From contig JAFZQX010000034.1 of assembly GCA_017620205.1 (NCBI GenBank), positions 1-64,000 on the forward strand: 64,000 bases of DNA, in the 5' to 3' direction. Origin of the DNA: Clostridia bacterium. GTDB lineage: Bacteria; Bacillota; Clostridia; UMGS1883; UMGS1540. This document shows positions 26,901 to 32,597 of this stretch, in pieces. Each line of letters opens with the position of its first letter. Within the stretch, counting starts at the first letter, position 1. The translations under genes and the position numbers were made by a program. The notes beneath the pieces were generated by a model. It was not told where the DNA came from and searched no databases. It saw only the letters and a list, made by a program, of their open reading frames with translations.

Positions 26901-27893
26901 GACTATGCCGTTTCAGGCGAAAACGGCATAACGGTAACGCGCGACAGCTTCTCGCAGATAACGGTATCGGGCACGCCCGAAGGAAACGCCGGTATTACGC
27001 TCCCCGCGGCAACAGCGAAGGAGAAAGCCGGAACGCCTGCGCTTTCCGTAACACAACCCACGGAAAAAGGCGGCGCGGGCACAATAAACGCCGGCGCAGA
27101 CTGTGAGATAAGCGCGGATAACGGCGCAAGCTGGCAAGACTGCGAAGAAAACATGTCTCTTCAGCCGGGCAATTATCTTGTCCGCGTGAAAGCTACGGAT
27201 ACGGTGCTCGCATCGGACGCGCAGGAAATTGAAATTGAAGCTTTTAAAGCAAGCGTTACCTTTAACGCAAACGGCGGCAGCGTTACGCCCGCGGATGCTG
27301 TAGCAGACGAGGACGGCAAACTTTCGGATTTACCCACTCCCGAACGCTCTAAATATAAATTTAAAGGCTGGTATACGGAAAGCGAAGGCGGCGAATCGGT
27401 TACCGAGGATACCGTATTTACCAAAGATACGGAAATCTTCGCGCAGTGGAGCAAAAAATCAGGCGGCGGAGGCCTCGGCGGCGCAAACCTTGCCGCAAAG
27501 ACAGAAGACAAAGAAGTTGATAAGCTTCAGTTTATTCTCACAATAGGCAAAAAAGAAGCTATTGTCTGGGGCGAAGAAAAAGTAAACGACGTTGCGCCCA
27601 TGATAAGAAATGACAGAACGATGCTCCCCGCGAGATTTATTGCCGAAAACCTCGGCGCAGAAGTTTCATGGGATAACGAAGCGAGAAAAGTTATTATTAC
27701 AAAAGACAAAACAAAAATAGAGATTATTATTGATTCCTCTGCGGCTTATTTAAACGGCGAAGAGGTAACTCTTGACAGTCCCGCGTTTATCGAAAACGAC
27801 AGAACGTATACGCCTCTGCGCTTTATAGCCGAAGCGCTCGGCGCGAAGGTAAACTGGAAAGACGATCTGAAACAGGTAATAATCACAAAATAA
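20994..27893 (+). CDS. Giant beta-helix surface protein with internal duplication, Listeria-Bacteroides repeat and stalk domain
   Basis: 2299 residues. Signal peptide MIKHLKKAFVIFLALSMCLA, cut near AFADEE. Residues 30-110 (YVVGNFSHWSTDEAYKM) resemble starch-binding or SusE-like beta domains. Two modules of about 800 residues, from 306 and from 1135, each hold a right-handed beta-helix region rich in GG-x-NMTGG-type rungs, a domain with NGGEDITYGSP, and a second repeat-rich region starting YPL[YF]I-GVQFT. The C-terminus has an InlB-type repeat (VTFNANGGSVTP ... FKGWYTESEGG, about 2085-2150) and a copper-amine-oxidase-like stalk domain (about 2180-2299, with NDRTMLPARFIAENLGA and ENDRTYTPLRFIAEALGA). 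Such proteins act as adhesins or carbohydrate-binding surface proteins. No enzymatic residues are evident. Confidence 0.85.
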   Translation: MIKHLKKAFVIFLALSMCLALLPSAAFADEEVFYVVGNFSHWSTDEAYKMTKKTVSGVTEYTYTMDLTTEDQFKIVGVLNGEQFWYPEGMGNNYGENGEIKEDGTYIIRFDPNAGTDDWFYNFINAEKYEPADDTAAICLYANGKLCDSREFNVDDTFTVYTSLNTAEIDSGRVANIIGKQCYSTTVKCVNELYDNDSFYDVAATFPVMGNKAMGGIENAGDICFSGSTPGVVNPFIFDSDDDLLIVTQFQVMEAGNVSISTDLQLLALPDEEFTKVINNYNIADAYDGKVHIISSFEKPSPKQPLYVDTWDKLEAALETGGDIVLTADVTPDDPSDYNMLSVPKKKTATLDLNGHVINRGLTEAADWGSVFSISGSLTIKDSNPTAEHEPAITYIDPVTGETVTVLGGIITGGYPTVGYSGGGALVADGTLNMEGGTICGCTAVYGGGVCTLGGTFNMTGGSICGCTAGYGGGVCTLGGTFNMTGGTVCGCYGEKGGAVYSNESLYIKGSSFINNASNDSIIYADGPDVSINHNVIISGSGGASIYIKNPPDGTVKDTSLPSLEKQDYVDSNWCGNFSNDYDYRPPMEFEGDSCILDYWYYLKPARVIDENTGEYSLTVTPYLYSCTVQENASLEITPETYLLPEIRLSCTGEGADFGDGTAITLNKESFSTAAFEVESENGGYTYTVGVSYPAGTDEYPISETLTFERTVDINGGEDITYGSPAEISISALENGEEIPAKVIEGKTVSVTARGIDNDMIAFSTADVSENGTFELDLGDISFGEYEAEITIPGFKPATVSLTVPHKTYPLYIAGVQFTSDNLTIDSTDNADIASGTAKYEPGNNKLILDGFKYSGAGNTTEGRDSALYYNGENDLAIFFKGENSLTLHKDSGKKNVGTGICCEENASFNFTGEDKNASLYASVCDGYNSSYGIICNDLSLTMGTLTGEAGDAASDSAGVYCHRGNTTVSNGTLKCIAHDATATLIATSTGFYSKGELTLENSTLICEANTATCTDSGSLAVSRGLCAGYITVTNSNVKCSSGNAVATDGGSHSYGIYAGRGVTFESGNITGLAGTAKAATGITLPDLENSVINLDFYCGNSEKDAKKTDLSDYYDNDLSFPYVNFREQDPNEPQYVDTWGKLEDALSDGGDIVLTADVTPDDPSDLNMLSVPKEKTATLDLNGHVINRGLTEAADWGSVFSISGSLTIKDSNPKATHDPAITVKNPNTGDTVTVLGGIIKGGYTNLEGGAINIKNGICNMEGGTIFSCRAGYGGGVYVSPGSTLNMTGGAIYGCESDSGAAIYSDGAMHVTGATFMYNSGNDIFNSQTPAITMNHNVISEYADKTISVLQPPDESGIAASEPSLDVMRHLDSNWYKSYFSNYFTSPCDCDAPYSFWYYLKPERVIDEETGAYSLKVTPYLYSTISNSSLEITPDTYLLPEINLAFTAEGAAFDDDAILSLSKESFTPAGFEVKPGKGEYSYSLSLAYPEGIETDNYPETLSFERTIKVNGGEDITYGSPMEIDVSALENGEEIPLKVIEGKTVTVSLKDAFGEDAGGFTSTVAENGKFTLDLDNIPKGTYLATFEIEGFKPVVEALLDTEPVKYPLFIGGVQFTDEKLTVDAADNGDITAGSATYDPKNRKLELNGFKYKGAGSSAEDADAALLYTDDDDLTICFKGENSLQLHKDSDIKDIGAGICGCGEGALNFIGEDDTASIYAFADGHKENFGVKCDTLNINTGSLKGEGGSASEISLGIYCGLNDFSVSNAKVTGIGGNVDGTMCAYSSGIEVDGTTTLEDCTILADGHKVTNTTDGITRSCGLLASEGITAKNSTVICTADEAEMPESMYDPISWGFISNSTVSFQNSNIVCSGKLSATNITKWEEHAIDLPAFCGSSEEDAEITDFASFLSNQGAYKYVNFRNLYIYNVTVTPGDGMLTADGTGAESQQVEEGGAMDDVIYMAVKDCYFPEDYAVSGENGITVTRDSFSQITVSGTPEGNAGITLPAATAKEKAGTPALSVTQPTEKGGAGTINAGADCEISADNGASWQDCEENMSLQPGNYLVRVKATDTVLASDAQEIEIEAFKASVTFNANGGSVTPADAVADEDGKLSDLPTPERSKYKFKGWYTESEGGESVTEDTVFTKDTEIFAQWSKKSGGGGLGGANLAAKTEDKEVDKLQFILTIGKKEAIVWGEEKVNDVAPMIRNDRTMLPARFIAENLGAEVSWDNEARKVIITKDKTKIEIIIDSSAAYLNGEEVTLDSPAFIENDRTYTPLRFIAEALGAKVNWKDDLKQVIITK
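21911..22147 (+). repeat. Long direct repeat, copy 1 (within the beta-helix gene)
   Basis: 237 bases matched by 24398-24634 without indels at an offset of 2487 bases (829 codons). Over the last 195 bases I count only four differences. The surrounding duplicated protein modules are much more divergent. Confidence 0.9.
22305..22454 (+). repeat. 75-base tandem repeat, two units (25-residue beta-helix rungs)
   Basis: Units 22305-22379 and 22380-22454, encoding [TS]ICGCTA-YGGGVCTLGGTF followed by NMTGG, with a partial third unit starting at 22455 (TVCGC). Cys residues recur at fixed positions, so stacked cysteine ladders in the helix are possible. Confidence 0.85.
24398..24634 (+). repeat. Long direct repeat, copy 2 (within the beta-helix gene)
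   Basis: Partner of 21911-22147. Most differences are confined to its first 40 bases. Encodes the second start of the duplicated module (YVDTWGKLEDAL onward). Confidence 0.9.
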
Positions 27894-27900
27894 ACAAATA

Positions 27901-27930
27901 AAAATACCACCCGCACGGGTGGTATTTTTA
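27901..27930 (+). terminator. Terminator after the beta-helix protein gene
   Basis: AAATACCACCC and GGGTGGTATTT flank a GCAC loop, followed by TTTA; eight bases after the stop codon. Confidence 0.85.
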
Positions 27931-28008
27931 CGCATTCTTTCCGGCAAGCCCAAGAGCAAAGAAGGATCGGTGAAATGTTTTCTAAAATTCATGTAATTTC
28001 AATATATA

Positions 28009-28061
28009 CACCTCATCCGTCCCTCCGGGACACCTTCTCCTTTTTAGGGGAAGGCTTTGGG
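28009..28061. repeat. Short interspersed two-hairpin repeat
   Basis: CACCTCATCC opens the element, followed by hairpin GTCCC-TCC-GGGAC (28019-28031) and hairpin CCTTCTCC/GGGGAAGG (28033-28040 with 28047-28054), ending CTTTGGGG. The arrangement matches from memory a family of CTCATCC...AAGGCTTTGG palindromic repeats scattered through gut Clostridia genomes. Only one copy is seen in this window. Confidence 0.55.
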
Positions 28062-28063
28062 GC

Positions 28064-28098
28064 AAAAAAAGAGTTACGCATAATTGCGTAACTCTTTA
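28064..28098 (-). terminator. Terminator of the HdeD-like gene
   Basis: AAAGAGTTACGCA and TGCGTAACTCTTT form a perfect stem with a short loop. Read on the minus strand it is followed by a T-run (A-run at 28064-28070). Confidence 0.85.
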
Positions 28099-28118
28099 AT
28101 ATTGCATTAAGCGGCTAA

Positions 28119-28694
28119 TTATTTTGCCGGATCTATTTTCTCCATTATAATTTTATTTAACGCTTTTGCGTCTTTCTTTGCCGTAATCATATTAACAATG
28201 CTGATTATTGCATGAACAATAATGAAAATTCCGATCCACATTGTAACCGTTACGGAGGCTTCGCCCGGGAAGAACAGAGCTATAACACCTATGATAATAT
28301 CAATAATACTAAGTATTATTATAAGCACCCAAGGTGCGTCTGTGCCTTTTAGCGAAGCAGCAAGTTTAATATAGTTAAAGGAGGATATGATAATCCAAAG
28401 GCCTATAACCGTTCCGATGTAAATAGCGATACCTGCGGGATACATTACGAGCAGTATGCCGAGGAGCACGCATAAAATACCGAGAAGCATTCCTTCAAAC
28501 GGTATATATAAGCGCCATGCCTTGATATCCATTATTATAAGCGTTATGCCGTGAATAATAAGATACACGCCGGCAACAATGCCGAGAGATACAAGCGATA
28601 TACCGGGGTAAAAAAGCATAATCAGGCCGAGTATAATCGCAAGAATCGACAGCCAAATAACAGAGTTTGTAAAGTTTTTAAAAGCAGTTTTCAT
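28119..28694 (-). CDS. HdeD/DUF308-family six-helix membrane protein
   Basis: 191 residues made almost entirely of six hydrophobic helices in three repeated pairs, each pair with a YPG/FPG-type turn (MLFYPGISL, LVMYPAGIA, ALFFPGEAS). This is the pattern of HdeD/DUF308 proteins, associated with acid or envelope stress in some bacteria; the molecular role in Firmicutes is not established. AGGAGG lies just upstream of the ATG. It stands alone with its own promoter and terminator, divergent from the cardiolipin synthase operon. Confidence 0.85.
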   Translation of the reverse strand: MKTAFKNFTNSVIWLSILAIILGLIMLFYPGISLVSLGIVAGVYLIIHGITLIIMDIKAWRLYIPFEGMLLGILCVLLGILLVMYPAGIAIYIGTVIGLWIIISSFNYIKLAASLKGTDAPWVLIIILSIIDIIIGVIALFFPGEASVTVTMWIGIFIIVHAIISIVNMITAKKDAKALNKIIMEKIDPAK

Positions 28695-28722
28695 TTTTTC
28701 CTCCTTTATTTTAGATAGAATT

Positions 28723-28751
28723 ATTTTATCACAAAACCGTCTGCTTTACAA
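28723..28751 (-). promoter_or_regulatory. Promoter of the HdeD-like gene
   Basis: On the minus strand: TTGTAA (28751-28746), 17 bases, TAAAAT (28728-28723), with TG one base before the -10. Confidence 0.65.
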
Positions 28752-28836
28752 TACTATATGACAAATTCCGTAAATATTTATAGCAAGGCGGAGAGATTTT
28801 TGTTGTTATTGCATAAAAACGGTGCAAAAAAACCGA

Positions 28837-28865
28837 TTGAAATAACCGGTATGATATGTTATAGT
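28837..28865 (+). promoter_or_regulatory. Promoter of the cardiolipin synthase operon
   Basis: TTGAAA (28837-28842), 17 bases, TATAGT (28860-28865) with extended TG at 28857-28858. It lies inside the longer open frame and so supports the downstream GTG start at 28905. Confidence 0.65.
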
Positions 28866-28904
28866 AATACTGTAAATAATAAACCATTATGGGAGTTGAG
28901 GTCT

Positions 28905-30467
28905 GTGAGCGAAATACTGAGATTGGCAGAGCCGCGGAAAAAGGGACTTTTGCATCTGCTTTTCAGCCGTTTTTTCGTAATAGTGCTTTTGATTTTACTG
29001 CAGGTCGCTTTGTATGTTTTCTTATACGGCTGGCTTAATACATGGATCCCCTTTTTCTCCGTGCTTAAAGTTATTTTCACCGTCATAGTTGTTATTTATC
29101 TTTTTAACAGCAGTATGGACTTCAGCGGTAAGCTTACATGGATGTTTATAATCGCAATACTGCCGGTGACAGGCGCTATGTTTTATTTTTTTACGAGAAT
29201 GAATCTCGGGCACCGCAAGATAACACGTCTTGTTGATAATACGATAAACAGAACGAGAAATGCCATTTTGCAGCCCGTAGGAGTTTTGGAGTCGCTTAGC
29301 GGTGACAGCTCCGGCACGGCTGATTTGGTTAAATATTTAAACCGCAGCAACTGTTTTCCTATATATAACAACACCGACGTAACCTTTTTCCCATCCGGCG
29401 AAGCGAAATTCGCCGCCCTGCTTGAAGAACTGAAAAAGGCCGAGAAGTTTATTTTTTTAGAGTATTTCATTATAGCGGAAGGATATATGTGGGGGAAAAT
29501 TTTGGAGGTGCTTATAGAAAAAGCGGCTGCAGGCGTTGATGTGCGCGTACTTTATGACGGCATGTGCGAAATATCAACTCTGCCCCCGAGCTATTTTAAG
29601 CTTCTTAGGGAAAAGGGTATAAAGGCAAAGGCATTTTCGCCGATAAAACCGATTGTGTCAACGCACTATAACTACCGCGACCACAGAAAGATTTTAGTTA
29701 TAGACGGCAAAGTTGCCATAAACGGCGGCGTAAACCTTGCCGATGAATATATAAATCAAATTGAGAGATTCGGTCACTGGAAGGACGCCGCGGTTATGCT
29801 TAAAGGCGACGCGGTTAAAAGCTTTACGCTTATGTTTCTGCAGATGTGGAACATAGACGAAAAGATACCTCTCTATACTCCGTGGCTTAAAGACGGCGGG
29901 TCCGTTCACAAAGGCACGGAAGGATACGTTATCCCCTACGGCGACAGCCCTCTTGACGATATGCTTGTAGGCGAAACCGTATATATGGATATAATAAACC
30001 GGGCGACGGAATATGTGCATATCATGACGCCGTATCTTATACTTGACGGCGAGCTTGAAAACACTTTAAAATTTGCCGCCGAGCGCGGCGTTGACGTAAA
30101 GCTCATACTTCCCGGCATACCGGATAAAAAAGCGGCGTTCGCTCTTGCTAAATCACACTATAAACGCCTTATAGCGTCCGGCATCAAAATATACGAATAC
30201 ACTCCCGGTTTTGTGCACGCAAAGGTCTTTGTAAGCGATGACAAAAAAGCTGTTGTGGGCACAATTAATCTTGACTACCGCAGTCTATACCATCACTTTG
30301 AATGCGCAACATACATGTACCGCACGAAATGTATTCCGGATATTGAAAACGATTTCAAAGAGACGCTTTCAAAGTGCCGCGAGGTTACATACGACACCAT
30401 AAAAAACGAAAAGCTCTTATACAAGCTTACGGGCACTTTGATGAAGTTTATAGCGCCTCTTATGTAA
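28905..30467 (+). CDS. cls: Cardiolipin synthase (phospholipase D superfamily)
   Basis: 520 residues from GTG 28905, which has a promoter and a GAG-rich ribosome site directly before it; the frame is open further upstream but without signals. Two or three N-terminal membrane segments (residues 25-100) are followed by two PLD domains. The catalytic HxKxxxxD motifs are in YRDHRKILVIDGKVAINGG and FVHAKVFVSDDKKAVVGT. The enzyme condenses two phosphatidylglycerols (or a related pair) to cardiolipin and glycerol at the membrane. Length is close to the Firmicutes Cls norm of about 480-510. The PAP2 phosphatase follows after 21 bases, so the pair may act together in phospholipid metabolism. Confidence 0.92.
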   Translation: MSEILRLAEPRKKGLLHLLFSRFFVIVLLILLQVALYVFLYGWLNTWIPFFSVLKVIFTVIVVIYLFNSSMDFSGKLTWMFIIAILPVTGAMFYFFTRMNLGHRKITRLVDNTINRTRNAILQPVGVLESLSGDSSGTADLVKYLNRSNCFPIYNNTDVTFFPSGEAKFAALLEELKKAEKFIFLEYFIIAEGYMWGKILEVLIEKAAAGVDVRVLYDGMCEISTLPPSYFKLLREKGIKAKAFSPIKPIVSTHYNYRDHRKILVIDGKVAINGGVNLADEYINQIERFGHWKDAAVMLKGDAVKSFTLMFLQMWNIDEKIPLYTPWLKDGGSVHKGTEGYVIPYGDSPLDDMLVGETVYMDIINRATEYVHIMTPYLILDGELENTLKFAAERGVDVKLILPGIPDKKAAFALAKSHYKRLIASGIKIYEYTPGFVHAKVFVSDDKKAVVGTINLDYRSLYHHFECATYMYRTKCIPDIENDFKETLSKCREVTYDTIKNEKLLYKLTGTLMKFIAPLM

Positions 30468-30488
30468 AAATAAGCCGGAGGGCATTTT

Positions 30489-31430
30489 ATGGATATAGAA
30501 TTTCTTCTTTTGCTTCAGCATTTCAGAGAAGCCACAAACAATGTGTTTACTCCGTTTATGGAGCATGTTTCCCATTTTTCGGTGCATTACCTTATAATAA
30601 TCCCCGTTTTGATATATTGGCTTTTAAACAAGGAAAAAGGTCTTTATATCCTTGCGTCTTACAGTCTCAGCTGCGGCATAAACGATATAATAAAGCTTTC
30701 AGCCTGCGTTTACCGCCCCTGGATCAAAGATCCGCGTATAGTGCCTGCGGGCGGCGCAGTTAAATCGGCAACGGGATATTCATTTCCAAGCGGGCACACA
30801 GCCATAGCAGGCTCTTTATACGGCGGACTTGCCGTATCTTTTAATAAGCGGCGCGCCGTCACGGCGCTCTGTATTTTTGCCGCTTTGCTCACGGGTTTTT
30901 CGCGATGCTATCTCGGCGTTCACACGCCGCAGGACGTTTTGGCGGCATTTGCGGAAACGGCTTTGGCGCTTTATATAGTTTCAAAGCTTTTTGCGTATAT
31001 AAAAGCCCACCCCGAAAAGGAAAACATTTTTCTTTTAGTAAGCTTTATAATAGGCTGGCTCGGCATTATTTATATAACATTTAAACCGTATCCCACGGAT
31101 TTTTCGGACGGCAAACTGCTTGTCGACCCGCAAAAAATGATGAATGACGGCTACGCCGACATTTGTCTTTTTATTGCGTTTCCCGTCTCGCGGTTTATCG
31201 AAAAAACATTTATAAAGTTTGAGCCCGCGGGCTTAAACGCCAAAGGCATTTTAATATGTATGGCGGGCATTGTGCCTTTGTATTTTATGATGAAATATAT
31301 GGGCGACGCTCTGGACTTACTTTTAGGCAGTCACTTCGGGCATTTTTGCAGTATGTTTATTCTCGTATTTTACTGTGCCGCGCTGTATCCCATAGTTATT
31401 AAAATTCTGTGCAATAAAAAAAGCGTATGA
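30489..31430 (+). CDS. PAP2-family membrane phosphatase
   Basis: 313 residues with the three PAP2 motifs: KLSACVYRP (K-x6-RP), PSGH in SFPSGHTAIAG, and SRCYLGVHTPQDV (SR-x5-H-x3-D). Membrane helices lie before, between and after the motifs; the C-terminal 130 residues add about four more. Such enzymes dephosphorylate lipid phosphates such as phosphatidic acid, phosphatidylglycerophosphate or undecaprenyl pyrophosphate. Being next to cardiolipin synthase suggests phospholipid work, but undecaprenyl recycling is equally compatible. GGAGGG precedes the ATG, and the stop codon lies inside the terminator stem. Confidence 0.9.
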   Translation: MDIEFLLLLQHFREATNNVFTPFMEHVSHFSVHYLIIIPVLIYWLLNKEKGLYILASYSLSCGINDIIKLSACVYRPWIKDPRIVPAGGAVKSATGYSFPSGHTAIAGSLYGGLAVSFNKRRAVTALCIFAALLTGFSRCYLGVHTPQDVLAAFAETALALYIVSKLFAYIKAHPEKENIFLLVSFIIGWLGIIYITFKPYPTDFSDGKLLVDPQKMMNDGYADICLFIAFPVSRFIEKTFIKFEPAGLNAKGILICMAGIVPLYFMMKYMGDALDLLLGSHFGHFCSMFILVFYCAALYPIVIKILCNKKSV

Positions 31431-31454
31431 AGATTTTTTCTTCATACGCTTTTT
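31418..31454. terminator. Bidirectional terminator between convergent genes
   Basis: AAAAAGCGTATGAAGA (31418-31433) and TCTTCATACGCTTTTT (31439-31454) form a 16-bp stem with T-runs on both strands. The stop codons of both converging genes fall in or at the edge of the stem. Confidence 0.9.
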
Positions 31455-32325
31455 AATCGTTTGTTTTGCTTAAAAGCAATACGGCGCCGAGTATAAGAAT
31501 TATCCCGCAGACAGACGATAAGGATAATTTCTCTCCAAGCAGCATAACGCTGAAAAGAGTTGCCGCCATGGGCTCCAAAACAGCAAGCGAAGCCGCCGTG
31601 CCGGCAGGTATGTGTTTAAGCGACAGCGTGTAAAAAAGATACGGCAATATTGATGTGCAAATACCTACGCCTATCATAAGCGGAAACGCTTTTAAAGGCT
31701 CTTTTAATGCCGTTTCAAATATAGGCGCGGGCGGCGCCGCGATAAGCGCCAGTATTGTCATAAACAAAAAGCAGTAAAACACCGCCGTCACGGCGTTTAT
31801 TTTTTTCTGCATTTCTATTCTCGTTATGATAATATACGTGCTGTAGGATACGCCCGACAAAAGCCCTACTAAAATACCCGCGGGGTTAAACTTCAGTCCG
31901 CCTATAACGCCCGTTATAAATCCGCAGCCGAATATCATGGCGATTAGGGATATAAGCTTTATTTTTGTAAGCTTTTCGCCCAGAAATATAACAGAAAACG
32001 TCATAACAATAACGGGCGCCGTATACATAAGCATAACGGCGGTCGAAACAGACGTCATCTGCATAGAAGCGTAATAACACGTTCCGCATCCGTACATGGC
32101 AATACCGCTTAAAGCTATTACGGCAAGATCCTTAAACGAAACGGAAAACAGTTTTCTGTCTTTTATTAATATGTAAATTGCAAAGCAAACTGCGGCAACC
32201 GTGCCGCGCACCGACGACATCTGAAGCGATGAAAAACCCAGCGGCGCGAGATAATGCACGAAAATGCCGGACGTACCCCATAAAACGCTTGCCAGAATTA
32301 TAAACACAAATGATCTTTTTCTCAT
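31453..32325 (-). CDS. EamA/DMT-superfamily permease
   Basis: 290 residues with ten hydrophobic helices in two EamA halves. The N-terminal half starts with VLWGTSGIFVHYLAPLGFSS and the C-terminal half contains PAGTAASLAVLEPMAATLFS, the typical second EamA signature. The ATG at 32325 (MRKRSFVFII) is used because GGAG lies eight bases upstream; the frame stays open to 32400 but without a ribosome site. Family members export amino acids or other metabolites; the substrate is not predictable. Single gene, convergent with the PAP2 gene. Confidence 0.85.
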   Translation of the reverse strand: MRKRSFVFIILASVLWGTSGIFVHYLAPLGFSSLQMSSVRGTVAAVCFAIYILIKDRKLFSVSFKDLAVIALSGIAMYGCGTCYYASMQMTSVSTAVMLMYTAPVIVMTFSVIFLGEKLTKIKLISLIAMIFGCGFITGVIGGLKFNPAGILVGLLSGVSYSTYIIITRIEMQKKINAVTAVFYCFLFMTILALIAAPPAPIFETALKEPLKAFPLMIGVGICTSILPYLFYTLSLKHIPAGTAASLAVLEPMAATLFSVMLLGEKLSLSSVCGIILILGAVLLLSKTND

Positions 32326-32379
32326 AAATTCATCTCCGTTTGCAATTGTAACATATGGGGTTTTGTTTGTCAAGCACAC

Positions 32380-32508
32380 ATGGCGCGGGCGGCGGAGCAT
32401 CTGGCTGCAAAAATATATGTAAACGGAGCGCAGGTTTTCCCTGACGCCGCACCCGTTATCAAAAGCGGCTGCTTTTTTGCTTATTTTACAAAACCACTTG
32501 TAAAATAA
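32380..32508 (+). pseudogene. Remnant of a copper-amine-oxidase-like stalk domain
   Basis: A 42-codon frame whose middle reads KIYVNGAQVFPDAAPVIKSG, a good match to the start of the stalk domain (compare VVDGQTVSFDQPPIIENGR in the protein at 45841). It breaks off where the conserved NGRTLVP should follow, and the last 12 codons run into the palindrome at 32479-32510. No ribosome site precedes its ATG. Best read as the leftover of a lost surface-protein gene. A chance frame is the alternative. Confidence 0.4.
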
Positions 32509-32510
32509 GC
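32479..32510. promoter_or_regulatory. 13-bp perfect inverted repeat overlapping a -35 box (candidate operator)
   Basis: GCTTATTTTACAA (32479-32491) and TTGTAAAATAAGC (32498-32510) with a six-base centre. The right arm begins with the -35 hexamer of the promoter below. No T-run follows, so it is not a terminator for the plus strand. A regulator bound here would compete with polymerase. Confidence 0.5.
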
Positions 32511-32526
32511 CGTTATGTTGTATAAT
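32498..32526 (+). promoter_or_regulatory. Promoter of the metallophosphoesterase gene
   Basis: TTGTAA (32498-32503), 17 bases, TATAAT (32521-32526). Leader about 65 bases. Overlaps the palindrome at 32479-32510. Confidence 0.65.
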
Positions 32527-32597
32527 ATATCATGTAAAAAAGTAAAGTAACGTTTTATTCCGGAAACCGTTATATTAAAATAAGGAGAGTATGAAAA

